The position numbers and the translations under genes were made by a program. From Cryptomeria japonica (Eukaryota > Streptophyta > Pinopsida > Cupressales > Cupressaceae), in assembly GCF_030272615.1 (NCBI RefSeq), contig NC_081410.1:126781140-126845139 (forward strand): a stretch of DNA of 64,000 nucleotides, in the 5' to 3' direction. The stretch's first letter is position 1. Each line of letters starts with the position of its first letter. Under the pieces are notes generated by a model. That model saw nothing but the letters and a program-made list of their open reading frames with translations, was not told the origin of the DNA and did not search any database. Below are positions 12,101 to 27,121 of the stretch, piece by piece.

Positions 12101-13279
12101 AAAATGGCATCCCTTGATGGATTTAAACCATTTCCAAACATTCTAGCAAGTTTCCAAGCATCCACCTGTTACAAACCAAAAATTGACATTTTGACAACAT
12201 TTCAGGATAATGACAATTTTGGATCCCGAGCACAACAAAAGTGTGGACAACCAAACTATGGCTTCAAAAAGAATTATATGATTTATTCCACCTTATTACA
12301 ACATAAAATAACTTGAAATCACACAAAAACTCTAAAATGCAAGAAAAGACAACTTTGAGCTAGGTGCTCTACACCACTATGACTTCACAAAAAATCAATA
12401 AAAGTCACCAAAACATACACAATTCTCTATTGTTATTGGTCCCTAAAGTATATATGAAGGTTAGGACCTAAATGAATATTGGATGGAAAGAAGATGTTCA
12501 GAACACAACATATAACCTGGAAACTAGAAGGAAATCACATTGAAACAAGAAGGTAAGATGTTTACACTAGATGTTTGAATTGGAGAAGAGGTAAAAAGAA
12601 TAATTATATTAATGCAAAAGCACTATTTTTACAATCCTAGAGTATAAGATATCTTTCAAAGAAAAGAAGGAGAACCCTTAAACTATGTTATAAATTTACA
12701 TTTATAGGCCAGGCATAACTGAGATGAGCAATCAGGGTCTAAAACCCTAACTTGACTAGGACTTTCTTACAATGATGATTAGAAAAAAATAGGTAGAGAA
12801 TCAAATCCTAGCATGTATACTTGATCTTTAGGAAGGAATGACAATCCACAATGAATGCCCCTATAGTTCAGGAGAATGTTACCATGAAATTCAAATGGTT
12901 TTGGGTCTAATCTGATTATTCTATGATAGGGAAGAAGCTTCCTACAGGTCATAACGAGACATGACATGTGCCTAAGATTTCTTTTGTAGGGAATAAGGTT
13001 GAGTAAAGGCATTGTCTTGCATGTTGGGCCTTAAGATAAAGTTGTTGGAGTAGCTAAACATTAAATTTGTTCCTTTCTATATAGAGATACAACCATAGCT
13101 ATTTGAGTTTGAAAATAGACCATGAATTTGAATTATAGTTGTTGACCCTAAAGTTCGACACACAATTCTATGGTGGAGATGGGTTGAGATCTTCCATAAT
13201 GCAACTTTAAAACATAGTCATCAATCCTGCAAATCAACACACCTGCTATCTCGAGAAGACAAACTAGACCCACCATAAA
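9165..13279. other. Intergenic, no gene recognised
   Basis: AT-rich with short accidental frames only. Pieces near 10440-12320 have the texture of an old LTR or leader, but no termini, target duplication or protein motif could be found. Confidence 0.4.
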
Positions 13280-13560
13280 AAGACCTGCAAGGGCACAAGG
13301 GGAAAACAAATAAGACTAAGCAATAAATAGTGTTGACCTCCTTGTGTGCCTACGACCACTAATTGTTAGGCAAGAAGATTGTTGCGAGGACACAAGGTGA
13401 TCAACATAACTGCTTCCTTGGAGCCCACAACCACTAGCTGAAATGTAAGCTAGCCCCAACAAGGATGTGAGTAACAAAGACTTAAATGCATCCTATCATC
13501 CCATGACTGCTAGTGGATATAAGAGATAACACCCATAGGAGTGCGAGGCATGAAGGACTT
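13280..13560. repeat. Decayed 75-76 bp tandem repeat, about 3.5 copies
   Basis: The phrase GCCTACGACCACTAATTG at about 13348 returns as GCCCACAACCACTAGCTG near 13423 and as CCCATGACTGCTAGTGG near 13499. A second landmark, GGACACAAGGTGATCAAC and its relatives, recurs with the same spacing. The copies are strongly diverged. Confidence 0.45.
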
Positions 13561-14375
13561 GGAACAAAATATGTTGTTGGTAAAGAGGGAATGTGCAAGG
13601 AAATGTGGTCGGTCAACTCAACGAGGAAACACACTTAAGTTGTAACTTAAGTGATTGACGACCGACAATAGTAGGTCAACATAAAAAAGAATGCATGCCT
13701 AAAAGGGAAAGAATTTAGGGTTTTAAGGGGGCTAAAGGGGTTTAACCCTACATTTATAACACATACCTAAAATATTGAAGGGGAAATGCTTCAACAAGGG
13801 ACCAATGGGGTCATAAAATGACAACTAAACCATAAAATATCTCAAGGTGTTATTTCAATCATATATTTTCTCTCCTAGTGGTTTGGAGGTTGCAATAAGG
13901 GATTATAATGTGATTTTTGGTGTTATAGACATTAGAGGTATTTTCTTTAGCAGTTCACTTTGAAAGTCTTTACTACTCCATTGTGCTCTATTATCTTTAA
14001 GGTTTACTTTATTGGTTGACAATGTATAATCATTTCTCCACTATGGATTTATATCATAAAGACATTAATGATGATAGTATTGTAAGGCCAAGAAGGTCTT
14101 TGATACCCTACCAAAAAGGTTCACCATGACATTCTTTTGTTGCAGACTATAGCTTCTAATATGACCACCTTTAATAAGAGTTGTGCATGTTGAGGTGCCT
14201 TAAAATATCCGTCTTTCATTATTGGTTTTCTCTACCATGATGGGTTTTATATGTCAACCCAATTTTTTTTGTGTTTGGATATGCTTTCTATTGGAAACTA
14301 TTGTATTTGTAATATTTTCATGCCTAGTGTGGTTCCTCTATTCATTCTATCTTGTTGTAAACTTTTGTTATTATA

Positions 14376-14500
14376 ATATATTATAAGTCATCTTTGATTA
14401 CTTTGTGATCAAGCAAAAATTAAAATGTAAAATTTTATTATTAATAATATATTATGTCATCTCTGGCTACTTTGTGATCAAGAAAAAAATAAAATTAATA
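14376..14500. repeat. Imperfect direct repeat of about 50 bp
   Basis: TAATATATTATAAGTCATC plus CTTTGTGATCAAG at 14376-14430 is repeated with small changes at 14445-14498, a spacing of about 70 bp. Confidence 0.6.
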
Positions 14501-15863
14501 ATTATATTTGGAAGGAAGCATAGCATGTATTATAATTTAGTAAGGCATACTCTCTTTTGAAAATTATCATTCAAGTGCTTTACACTAGGGTATACGCACA
14601 AACCTGTGTCACACTTTTATAAAGGAACCAACCAACACAACTAAAACTGTTTAACTTCGATCGCATAAAAGTGACATTTCTAAATTGAATTTTGAAATGA
14701 TGTAAATTGATCAGATGTAGAAATATTAATGAAATTTAAGTCTGTTATTTTTTTAAATTTTTTTGAAAAAATATTGATATATTTTTAATAAATTCAAATA
14801 TAGATTTTTCATTGTTGAAAAATGTTGAAAATCAGGGGTTCTAGTCAGCATCACAAAAAAAGATGAAAACAGACTTTTTTTTTTCTGATATTTTTTTTTC
14901 CAAATAGGGAACATATATATGCAATGTTAAAAAAAAAAAAAAATTGATTTATATTTTTCTCGTTATAATATTTTGAAGTCCAACATAGCTAAATTTGACA
15001 ATTTTCATTCGGCGTCACCTTTTGACTACTAAATTTATCGTTAACCAAAAAAAAAACCTTTTCGAGAAAATTCTCTCATTTAGTGAAAAATATTTTTAAT
15101 TTTTTTTAAATATCATTTAATATATATTTTTATTTATAGTCAACTTCTTTTTGAACTTAAAAAACCTACTTGCAATGTTTAATTAATAAAAAAAATTAAA
15201 ATTAATCATTTGAAATGCTAAAAAAATTATATGTCTAGATTCATGATTTCGAGCTCTACCTGCTAAAAAAATTGAGCAAAAGTGAAAAGTTTCAAAAATA
15301 CGGACAAAATAGGTGATTTGGCTGCCACATCACCTGCCACATAGGGGAGTTCGGCGTCCGACCAGACTGAGTTTGGCTTCTGGCCGAACTGAGTTTGGCC
15401 GAACTATTTTGATTTTTTTTGAAAAACTTGAGCTCAAGCACTCACAAAAAGCACCTAAATGGGGCCAATAGTCCAGTCGAACTCTTGGAGCCATTCAGGC
15501 GCCACGTGGCAGGGTGGTAGTTCGACCAAACTACCCCCAGTTAGCCCCAAGTGTGACACAACTTCATGCTTTTGCCCACTAACATTATTTTTTGCATTTG
15601 TCACAGTGTTCAATCTTATGTAACATTCTTTTAAAGGCCAATCAAAAACTAACAAAACAAGTAAACAAGATACACACTTAGATTGCTTAGCTTGCAAGCA
15701 ACTAGGTAGGAAGCCATAATCTGTCATTTTAGTTTGATTATAATAAACTTTTCTCCACTATGAAATATAATGGCTGTACCTTATATAACAATGACACTAT
15801 CAGTAAGAACATATCCCACTCCACCCAAACCATACATTAAACAACATAAAAAAATATCCTTCA

Positions 15864-15883
15864 ATATATATATATATATATAT
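15864..15883. repeat. (TA)n microsatellite
   Basis: Pure AT dinucleotide run of 20 bp, followed to about 15928 by ACATGTACATATA-type words derived from the same simple repeat. Confidence 0.9.
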
Positions 15884-18300
15884 GGACATGTACATATACA
15901 TATAGACATGTACATGTACATATATATGCGCCTAATTTTAACCTACAAACTCACATATGTATATGCTTCCCTACCTATTGCCTATTGCATACTCGTTTGA
16001 TAGTGTAAGAGCTTAAAAAACTTTAAATTCTCCATTTTTTTAATATGGAAAACAAATGAAAATAGCTTTTCGGAAAGAAAAAGAAAACTCTTATTTATGT
16101 TTTGATGTAATGTAGTGTTTATCCCTTTGTGAGCTTGGAAGGTCTGCTCAATAAATTTTATTTTATTAATAATTAATGAATAATGTCATGTAGACTTCTA
16201 TTGATGTTGATAGGCATGATTATATGGGCCACACATTAATGGGTCACTTTCTCTTGTAAAAGATAATTCAAGTGATGTGGCCGATTTGACTAGCAATATA
16301 ATATTAAATATCAACATAGTATGTAGAATATTCCAAGTGGATAGCTAGGCCTCAAAAAAATTGTCGTTAAAGAAAAAATATGGACTTTTAAAAGGAGGAA
16401 TAATTTAAATTTCTTGTCGACCATTGATGTGGAGGCCATTATGGAAGTTAATTAAAATATTTTCTTTTAAGAAGTGGTTTTTCAATATGGAAATGCCTTA
16501 ATAAAATCTATGCTCTTACACAAGATTGTATTAATAGTGGTGTAGTTTTCTTTTAGATTTACTTTGATTTTGTGTTTTTTTTAATGCAAGGATGAATATA
16601 TGGATTAGAAATTAAGATGTGTATATTTTAGGTTTTATTTGATTTTTATATTCATCTACATAAAATTAATTTGAGTGAGTTTATGATTGGTCGGAATGAA
16701 TGTCTTATGTTTTTAGAATTGAAATTTAAAATTTGAAACTATTTTATTCTTTTATTTTAGTATTATGTTATAATTATTAATGTGTGATTGTAGTAATTTG
16801 GATTAATGTTGTATATATTCACTAGTTATAGATAGTCTGTGCATACTTTCATATATCATTTGTAGATGTAAATAAAAGATAACGAAAGCAAATAATGTAT
16901 TGAAGAACGAAGTTTATTTTACAATTCATGTAAAACATAATTGACTTTAATGAAGTCTATTTTAAAAACTAACTATGCATGCACACATATTTAGTCTGGG
17001 GGATGCTAAAGATCACGTGCCTATTTATATGTCCGTAATACTATAATATGATATAGAACGTAGAGATGAGAGAAAGACTTATGTGACAAATGATTAATAG
17101 AATAATGTTAGAATACTATTGCTCTAAGCACTATCTATGCAAATGTCTATGATTTGATAGCATTCATAAATATGTTTTATAATAAATAGTGCATAGACTC
17201 AGTAGGGATATAAGACTCAAAGCAGAATATACTTTGAGTGACATAATAGGAATATGTCAATATATTAGTAGTTTAAACATTTACTCATTGATATTTAGAT
17301 CACATCATATTAGATCTATCATTTCCAAACTTTCATTTGGACACAACACACATTCAAATATAAATGCAATCGATTTTTTTCTATTGGTCAACTAATAATT
17401 TTATAATGAGCATCAAATTTTGAAAAGAATCTATTTAAATTAATATTTTTAAAATAAACAAATAATATGAATATATAAAGAATCAAATTTGAAAATTTGA
17501 AAATTCAACAAACCATGAAATCACATATATACAAACAAATGTATTATTTAAAAAAAAATATATTAAAAATCAGCTTTTCATTGTAATTCTTTCTATTATG
17601 AATTTCATAGTACAAAGTAAATAATTAATTTATCAATATTATTCAATTTTTCCAATGAAATTATAATTTTTAACTCAATTAAAACTTATTCTTGTATTGT
17701 TTTAAATATACAAATAATAAGATTTACTAAAGTAATTATTTATTTTCATATCAAAATTTCAATTTCTAAGTTTTAAAGATATTTAACTAAACTTTAATCT
17801 TTTAATTAATATTTAAAATAACAATATTATTCTAAAAAAACCTAAGTTTAAACCTAATTATAAATATTTTTTTAAATAACCCAAGTTATAATTTAAAAAA
17901 AAATAAAAATTTAAAAACCTAATCTTAAATAATTAATTTCATCTAAACTTATCTTCATTGCATACTAATCAATTACATTATCTTTCAACAACATTACTTT
18001 TCTTCTAACCCTAGCAAGCAATTTATTGCAAAACTAAAGAGGCTTTAAGGAAATAGTATTTACTCTTTTCATTTAATCTCTTTCTAGCTTCATATATGAT
18101 TTTATAGGTTATTAATAGGATGAAGGTTTAAAATTATCTTTGTAAATTTCTAAAAATATATTTTACAAATATTTTCAATTATTATCATGAATAAATAGAA
18201 GGATTTGAAAAGGTCTATTATATCTTAAGATAATTTATATTTTATTATTGATTTTGAATATGTATTTCTATACAAAGAAGAAAAATATTTAAAAGCATAT

Positions 18301-19211
18301 ATTTTTTATTTTGTTTTAAAATATTATATAAAGGGAGGACGAGATGACATCCCACCAATGTTTAGCCATCTTTGGAATTAAACCCATTAAGGGGAACATA
18401 GTATTGAAGGTTTTTGTGGCCTTTTCAAGTGGGGGTCCAAGCTCCACCATGTTATAGGCATGTTACATTATGAGGTTGGTTCTACACCACCAATTGTTAG
18501 GAAATTATTAGGTTTATTAAAACATTTCCTACATAAGCCTATGAGAGAAACACATGTACAAACATAAAAAATAACCAAAAAACAAATATCAAATACATAT
18601 CACAAGTTACACAAGATATACCTTGGGAAAAATCTTAAGAGATAAAATCCCAACCTCTAAAAGGATCCACACTCAATGTATAATCAATAAAGAAAATATT
18701 ACAATACTCTTATAGAGGTTTCATGAATACATCCAAAATGTTATATCCCTCTTTTCCAACATTGGAATCATATTTATTTAAGCTTTTGTGATTGATTAAT
18801 CAATGACATTATATATGCCTTCACATGTGGATGCGAACTCTTAATAATTGGAAATTGAATATGAAAGTTATTTTGACATTATTTGTTTTCAAGTATTCAA
18901 ATATTAAAAGTTTAATTCAGACTAACCAGTTTTTATGCAACCAATTAGATGCAAGAGATGTGATGCCCTCAAGAGGGAGGGAGAGTATCATCAAGGAGAG
19001 GATTGCAAACTTTGGAAAAAGATCAATTTGCCATCAAACCTTGAGATTGGAAATAAGTGGTTCTTGTGTTTAGACACCACCTTGATTTTAGGGTTGGTCT
19101 TACCATCTTGTCAGTCTTTCCTTTGTTGTCCTTGGGAAGTGAATTGTATGTTGTCTCCATGGTTATTATTATTGAATATAAATAATTTAATCATAATTTA
19201 TTTTATAAGAA

Positions 19212-19243
<32 letters not shown>

Positions 19244-22200
19244 TCATACACATACACACATATATATGTATCATTCAATTGAAAAGTGTATATATAGTAT
19301 TATTATGGTTAAGTGCCTTTATTTATTAGATTTATCTCTTTTAACGTAATTTTTATGAAGTGGCTTGAAGTCATAAGCATTGCTTTATTACTGATAGGGT
19401 CAGTGGGAGGATGCCACCCTTGACCACCTTGTGCTAGGCGTTGCTATAAGCACGTTCTTGTGGCAAGTTCTTTTGTTTGTGTGATCATTTAAGGGAGGCT
19501 TTGCTATTTTGATGGGGCTATTCATTCTTGCATTCTTTATTTTTTTTCCATTGATCAGGAAATGCATGATTGTTATCCTCTATCGTCCTCTCTACAAAGA
19601 GAGCGAAACAGATCGCTTATCATCATTGTAACTTTGCAAGTTGAATACACACAAAATAAGCATTACGGTCTTGTCTTCTTTGTTGAGTATTAATTTGCAG
19701 ACAATCCTAGAGAGATCTAGTTTCTACAGCTTTCAATTTGAAAGTCTTTTTCTACGATCAGTGGGATTACGCTTAGAGAATAATAGGTGTTGTGTCATCT
19801 TGAAGATTGTGCTTATCTTGTGATATCATTCCAGGCATGTAAAATTAATTCTTTATAATAGAAGAATCTTGTCTGATGTAGATGGCTAGATAGCATGAAA
19901 TCTCTATATAAGCCAAATGGCATAATGATGTATTTATGTTTTGATCTTTCATCAGAAGTTATACTGTTGGAATGTTGCCTGCTTGGCCAAGATAATGGCA
20001 TGATAGAGAAGCATACCAACAACACAACTTATTAATGTTATGCATGTAGGTCATGAAATTAAGTGATCAGATCAGATCATATCTGATTGGCATATAGAGC
20101 TCAAACATGCATAGTCTAGATGAGTGGAAATATTCTTTTATAAGTAAAATCAGAAAAGGAAAGTTTAACTCTGTAGCTAATGTAAACTTTGTCTTGTATG
20201 GTTGTATAATTATGATCTTTCTACTAAAGCTTAATTGATGCAAAGAGACCAAGAAGTAAGACTGCTTGCATACAGGTGTACCATGAGATGATGAGCTGCA
20301 TTCTATAATCTCATTAGCAAGATTATGTAAATGTGATCATATAAATTCAAACATAAATAACCTTAATACTATTCTTAAATCTGTAGAAAAAATATGAATA
20401 ATGATGCAGCAAAGTAAATTGAATCTAGTATGAATATTTTAATCTTGGTTGTTACCATAAGTCTAGTATCTTGTTCATATAGATTGAAGTCATATATCAG
20501 AATACTAGGACCCTTCTTGGTCAGCTATATGTTTACAGTTCAAGATTGGGTGGTTAATGTCGTTTTACTCTATGAGACGTTAAGATCATCAAAGTTAGTA
20601 GACACAAGACTTTGATTGAGAATCTAGTGGGGGTAGGTTATCCTTTATGTTATGTAAGTCAGTTGTATCTAGAGTGGATGAGCCGAGTAAGGGTGGTGAA
20701 GTCTAATAGCACCTGTGTGCATATTCAATGAAACCTTGGCCAAGGTGGCGTTGCAGTTAGCATGTGACTGTTAGTTCACATAACTAGACACACCTCTAGT
20801 CAGATGGCCATACTAGTTAGGAGGCACCTATAGTGTGTGACTGACTAGTACATGTAGGTTCTAAACCCTAGGTTTAGATTGTTAAATGACATTTTGGTTT
20901 TATCTTTAGTCTAGGACACTCAAGAAGGGTCGATCCCTTCTAGATGGAAGAGGCGCTAACAAGTTTATAGTTGGGTGGAAAAGCCCTTGATGATGCTCTC
21001 CCTCTCCTAGACTATATTGAGGCTTGTACCAGTCATTCACCAGGAAGCTTATTGAGATGTATTCTCTAAACTCTTACCTAATTTAGTTAATTTAGTTTAA
21101 CTAATGTTTAGTTGATTAGTTAGTTTCAATTTTTGATGAAAATTAGCTAGTTAGATAAAAAAAAAAAAATTCAACTAAAGTTGAAGTTAGTTGTAAATTA
21201 TTTGTTTGATGTTATGGTAGTTATTGTTTTCCTTATTTAAGATTAGTGGCTATTACACAAAACATCAATCTCCTCTAATACATCCTCCATGTGTCCAAAC
21301 ATGTAACCACACATCCCCATATCATGCTTCACATAGTCACTCAATGAGCTCAATAAAATGACAATCTACTCAACCAAACAACCCTAACAAAAAAATATGT
21401 GCTTGAATTTATAGATCCAAGCTCACACAAAGTAAACAAGTGTTAAGGTAAAAGCACATGTCTCAAAATCATGTGCACAAAAATATTGGCCTCGATATTT
21501 ACTTTTCAATACTAAGTTTTACCAATATTAAATAAATTTTTCATATGTAATCCATACATAACATATCTAACAAATATCACATGTACAACTTTGTAAGTGA
21601 ATCGAAATAAATATATAATGTGGAACTAAATGCATCTATTAAAAATGCACAACAAATAAATATTTATTTTATATAATTAAATAATTATTTTCTTGTGAAA
21701 GGTGTACAAAATCATTTTCCTAGCATTCTCCCACTTGTTATATACATTGTCTAAAGGTCAATCAATGAAATTCATAATCATATCCATCATGAAACTGTCT
21801 AAATCTCCAACATGTTCATGTGATCCATAAAGATACCTACAGTACATTTGATGTAACCACCATCTCAAGAAAGAATTCTGTTCCTCCAACACGCCACCTA
21901 TGGAAGAAAGGGAACAAGCCAAGATAAAGATGCATCAATTCAAAGAACACGAGGATAAAATCCAAGTTGTTGTCAAATGGAGAAACCCATATGAATGGAA
22001 ATAAAAACCATATAAAATACTAATTCATCCAATCATCCATATGTGAAAACATATAAAACATTAGTATAACTCATTCCAACAACATCTCCAATCCATAAAT
22101 CATAATCACTAGCTCCCTATATATAAAACTTGTCAATGAAGAACATACACATCTATGAAATCCCATTGTTATCAACAAAGTATACACCCTTGTTGAGTTA

Positions 22201-25200
22201 CCAATTCAACTATCTATTGAAACATGAGAAGATCTATCAAAGTGTGGACTTTGAAAAATAGAGGTCAACCTCTAGAGAGGGCTAGTTCTCTTGGAGCTCA
22301 TCTACAAATAAACTAAACTACTATTTTCTTTGATAAATAAGAAGAGAACTACTAACTTGCCTAAGAAAAGTGAAGATATATGGCTTTGAAATATCCTACT
22401 TGTACTGGGGTTATGCACCAAACTACTTTCAAACTTATACTGATGTTCTGGACACATAATTAACAAATAATAATGTTGTTTTATGTACAATTAAAAAATT
22501 TGTGCATCAATACTTCATAGGGATGTCATGATAATTACCATCTTAGAAGGAAAATGTAAGATTTCTTCACAACTATGACTGTTTATATCATCCACAGAGC
22601 CTATAACATGCACAAAACACATATTTTCTGCCCTGAAAATGTTTATAATGAGACAAAATTTCAAGGATCTTCATACAAATCACAAGATACATCAATCATC
22701 TGATAACACACAGTAAAATAACTTCTTATGAAAGAAAAAGGCATTTACAATAGCTCGTACAAGTCTGAAAAATAACTCGAGTTACAATGCCTTTACAAGG
22801 TCAGAAAGAACTAGCTTTCAAATTACAATAAAGCATAAAAACAACAAGAACTAACTTAGAAAAGAGCCTAAGGTTGTGCTTTATAGAGTGCAACAACTTG
22901 CTGCAAGAAAGGAACTTGTGTTCAGAGAAGAAAAGACAACGCTTGGTCAAACCTCATTGGGCGTCGAACTAATGTGTTGCTGTTTTTGAGGCCTCAAAAG
23001 TGCTTGAAGGTGATGATTTCATGAAGAAAAGTCTCCTTCCTTGACCCCTGTATTGATGGTGCCCCTTAATCAGCTCCTAGATGCTTGTAACTGCCTTGAA
23101 TAAGGTCAAAACCACCCCTAAATTTGCTCAACCATTTGAATAAGTCACCCATCTCCTCCTAGGTGCTCTCCATCTGCTATCCAAATGATCAAGCTGCTCA
23201 TATATTCTCTCCACTTACTGCATAACTGATTATCAATCCTTCAATTGTTGTCATCTTTCATTCCCAAGGTTATAGGGCATGTGTTTTTCATGGCTTTGAA
23301 GGTTGAAAAATATCCTAGGTGGATGGAAACTAATTAGGCCATTTAAGACCCCTCCAACAACTTCAAATTGTGTCATTATGTCTTGAACCTGCCCCTTGTA
23401 CTTGTGTAGGTCAAGATATCCTTTAGGAATAAAAAAAACTAAGTTTGTGGCTCTGGCTAGGACTAGGAGTCTTCATCTGAAGATTGTTGTTTTGATCTTT
23501 GGTGAAGGAAAACTATGTCCCACACTTGACTATAGCTTGAGAACTCTCTTTTGAACTCAAAAAACTGTCACTTTATTGATTAAGGCAACCACATTACATG
23601 CGATTCTTTGCTCTTTTGTCTTACAGTCCATTAGACTAGCAATGATGCTCTTTGCCTTCCTCATAGCTCTATGACATTCCTTCATGGTTCTTACATATGT
23701 ATTTCTATGGAACCTTTCACTTCTTTCTATTCACCACTCTTTTCTTGCAATCATCACATGTGTTTTTATAACATATAAAGAATGCTGTTCTTCGACATTG
23801 CCTCTATGATATGGACCTACGAAGTGATGCTTTATTTAATCTTCACAGTGTTTTCATGCTATCTCAAGCTCTCTATCATACAAATCAAGGACTGTCATCT
23901 ACACACTTTCGACCTTACTGTCATTTGCATTGAACTATCACAGTTGTCCTTGCTATTTCTTCCACATCATTATGAATATCATAGTGGTCATGGCTGCCTT
24001 TAAGTCTTCTACTACTGTCTTTTAAGGAATTCTAGTCACTATTATTTAGTGACTGTCCTCAACTTCTGCTCATATGTTTTCATTGCTGCTTGACTGTCTT
24101 TTTTATGCAAGTTTTCTTCTTCATGGTCTTCTTCATTGCACATTATACATTGTTATGGCTTAATGTCATTGTCCTGTGACATCATTAATTGTCTTAGACA
24201 ACTTTGACAGCCCTTCAAGCTGTCTTTTTACTCTTCACAGTCCTATCCTCTTTGACATCGTCCTTTACAAAGACTATCATAGCATTGTCATTTCTTGCTT
24301 ATATTGTTGTCTTGGTCATCTCTGACCTTTGGTAAACAGGGATATAGACTATCAGCAAGGTTTTGAGTTCATGCCTTCATAGCTCTACCTTGTCTTCTTC
24401 TCATTGCTATTCTTCAATAGTCAAACTTTTTATCTACTGTGATCATGATATTAGAATTTTATCATGAAAACCTACAGTGAATTTACTGTCCACATGAAGG
24501 TCTATCATTATCACCTACTTCAAAACTTTGGAGGCCTGATACCCTGCTCACACTATTCTATCTTGATAGTGAACAACCACAAAAATAATGTATGGAAACA
24601 TAATAAAGCAAGTAAACTTTCATAGCTGACATTCGATTAAATCAAACAAGACTTGGCAGTGATTTTGTCAGGAGAACAAAAGACTCAATCTCACTATGAA
24701 TGCCCTTCATTAGCGAATTTATGAAGTAACAAGTGGAAAACCAATGCGTTGGGGAAAATGGTGAGCAGTATCTCTACAAAAACTATCCCAAAGAAGTCAC
24801 ATCCTGATAACTACTGGAACACTGCCCATACATACAGTCATGGTACATTCTGGAGGTTGGTTTCGATGCAACTTCTGTAGAGAAAGATAAAAAATAATAA
24901 TTTGACCTCACAATCATTCATGCAAGATTTGTTGTAAGCACCGGCATTTTAATGGCTGCTTCCTTTTGAAATTCACTATACAATTCCAGAGCCAGGCCAA
25001 GCTCCACTGCCACCTTAATTGATATTTCACTTCATAGGTGTGTCATGCATTCTTCAAGGAATGCAGTTTCCTGTATGCAATGTTTTTTAATGTTAAATTT
25101 TAGTTCAAGTGCTACTCAACTATCATTTTGGAGCCTTGCCCAGCCAAGACTATGCTCAAATTGGACATATGCGAGATGTCACCTAAATGCACATAACCTT

Positions 25201-26545
25201 ATCATCAGCTCTTTGCAAGGCTTCAACCTGGGACGTTGCTTTATAAAAAATGACTTCACTGAAGGGTCTATATTATCATTCTACGTGATCAGACTTTCAT
25301 GTATAACTGTTGTATGGCATAATGCCCCGGAATGATTTTCTCTAGTCTGTCACAAAAAGCAAGGGTTCCAGGAACCAGAGATTGAGTCTAAACCCATTAG
25401 TTGAGGCATTGGAATGATTGAAAATGGAACACAGACTACAACAGTTGATTGGGTTACTGTTAATGGTCAAAATGTTGCCTGAATTGCACACATGAAACAG
25501 CTTCAAATGGCATTTTATTGATGAGCAGATCTTGAACCAACCTTCCACAAATAATGAGCACACAATAATCCATGATAAAAACTTCTTGTCAGAACTTGTA
25601 ATTCTAAAACTTTACCCATTCTTTTGCATGATCTTGAATAGTTTGAATACTCTTCTTTGCACAGATTCTTCTATCATCCGCATTGTCACTTCTATCCTCT
25701 TTGGTCATTGTTCAGCATCAAACCTCTACCATGATTCATGCTCCTTCTGTTATACAAGACTTCTAAAACTCCTAACAACACCTTTTCTAACAACATCCAA
25801 TAGAAGATTTCCATATAACATCTAATAATGAAGACTGCATGCATTCTTTTATGGCAGAGATTATCATGTGAGGGGGGTTATTTTAAAAAAATGATAGACC
25901 TACAGCTTTGAGAGAACGCTTCAGATATCCACATTTTTGCATGGACTGAAAGGATGAGTTTCAGGATTAACAAAAGCTCTTTCATGCTCTTTCTTCCATT
26001 GTGGAAGCATGTTTGACGTACCATTACTTTACAACAGGTCATGTATCTCTCCTTGAAGCTTTCAAGTACCGCATTTAAAAGGCTTAATGTGACCAAAACC
26101 CTGACAAGTCTGGACCTACCCATTTGGACTTAAACACTTTTCATGCAAAATTCTTTATAATCTCTTGCAATGTGGCTGCTTTAGCCATGCGTGTGGACAT
26201 AATGGCAAACAAATTCATTGGATGCTTTTGAAATAATCCTTTACACAAAACCTTAGGAAAACTGAGATAATCCTTTACCAAATAGGAAAGAATGGCAACA
26301 CCTATTACATGGGTAATGTTTTAGATCAATGCATACCAATTCTACAAATAAACACTCATACCATACCAAGGGGCGCTAATAATCAAACCAAACCCTGTAG
26401 AGTCAAATAATAATCATTATAATTTATAAATATATAAAAATTGTACATACTTTCTTTAAAAATATCATCATAATGTAAGAGTAAAAAGTTTTAACAAAGG
26501 AAAATAATCAATGGTGTTGGTCATCAAATTTGTGTGGGGGCTCTT
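18301..26545. other. Intergenic, no firm gene
   Basis: Only short accidental frames. 23540-24330 is pyrimidine-rich with frequent CTGTC words. On the minus strand at 24942-25190 one frame has a gene-like amino-acid mix and is broken by TGA codons, but its product is not recognisable. Nothing here has LTR termini with a matching target duplication. Confidence 0.4.
19212..19234. repeat. (AT)n microsatellite
   Basis: Perfect AT run, followed by degenerate CACACA and ACATAC words to about 19270. Confidence 0.9.
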
Positions 26546-27041
26546 TGTTAGATTGTGACAACAGCAATAAAACAATAAAAGAAACCATATATTTTTTTTA
26601 AAATAGTTTTTATCCAGTTTAAGAGGAAATTCTTAATTTCTTTAAAAGAATAAAAGCAAATTTTTTCTATGTTCAGTGGTGATTGTTATCTATATATCTT
26701 GGTTGCCTTGAAGGCAAAGCAAAGAGAGTTGAGGATTGCAGATTGCAAGAGCAATTTTAGAATTGTAGATTGCAAGAGAAATTGCTAGTGTTGTTGATTG
26801 TACATTGCAAGAGCAATTATGATAGCAGCAGCTGTGAGGATTGTAATCATTTTCTTTGAAAAATAAGAATATCAATACTTTGCCTCATGAGTGTTTCCTT
26901 GGCATTTTGTCAAGGTTTCACCATGAAAATCAGCATCTTATGCATTAGTGTATTATTCCATTTCATTCTCTTTGTTATTTCTTTGCAACTATTTTGTGGT
27001 GCAATATTAAATTTTTGGGTTTATGCTTTCATTTCCCAACA
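26546..27041 (+). repeat. Left (5') LTR of reduced copia-like element
   Basis: 496 bp, TGTTAG to CCAACA. It contains three copies of a roughly 30-bp unit with ATTGCAAGAG at 26733-26820. The right LTR has two, and also lacks a piece of about 55 bp present here near 26605-26660. Confidence 0.85.
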
Positions 27042-27121
27042 ATTTCAATTGGAAGTATGGGGAGACTATGCCTTGGTTGGGCATGAGGAGGTATTAGGTA
27101 AATTGTTGTCAAGGTGAAGAT

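Larger units (their letters stand above)
13561..18300. other. AT-rich intergenic DNA, no gene
   Basis: Mostly homopolymer-rich A/T sequence, most extreme at 17400-18330. A GC-richer island at 15340-15540 contains repeated GTTTGGC/CGAACT words but no open frame with recognisable similarity. Confidence 0.45.

Noticed and set aside
18935-19282. Cys-containing ORF that hinted at a zinc finger
   Set aside because: Cys spacing fits no zinc-finger class and the end of the frame is an (AT)n repeat.
18499-20960. LTR starting TGTTAGGAAA near 18.5 kb
   Set aside because: No matching end, partner repeat or target duplication was found.
25342-26123. Pentatricopeptide (PPR) pseudogene on the minus strand
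   Set aside because: Some hydrophobic and charged spacing looked suggestive, but no 35-residue repeat with the usual Pro, Gly and Asp positions could be followed.
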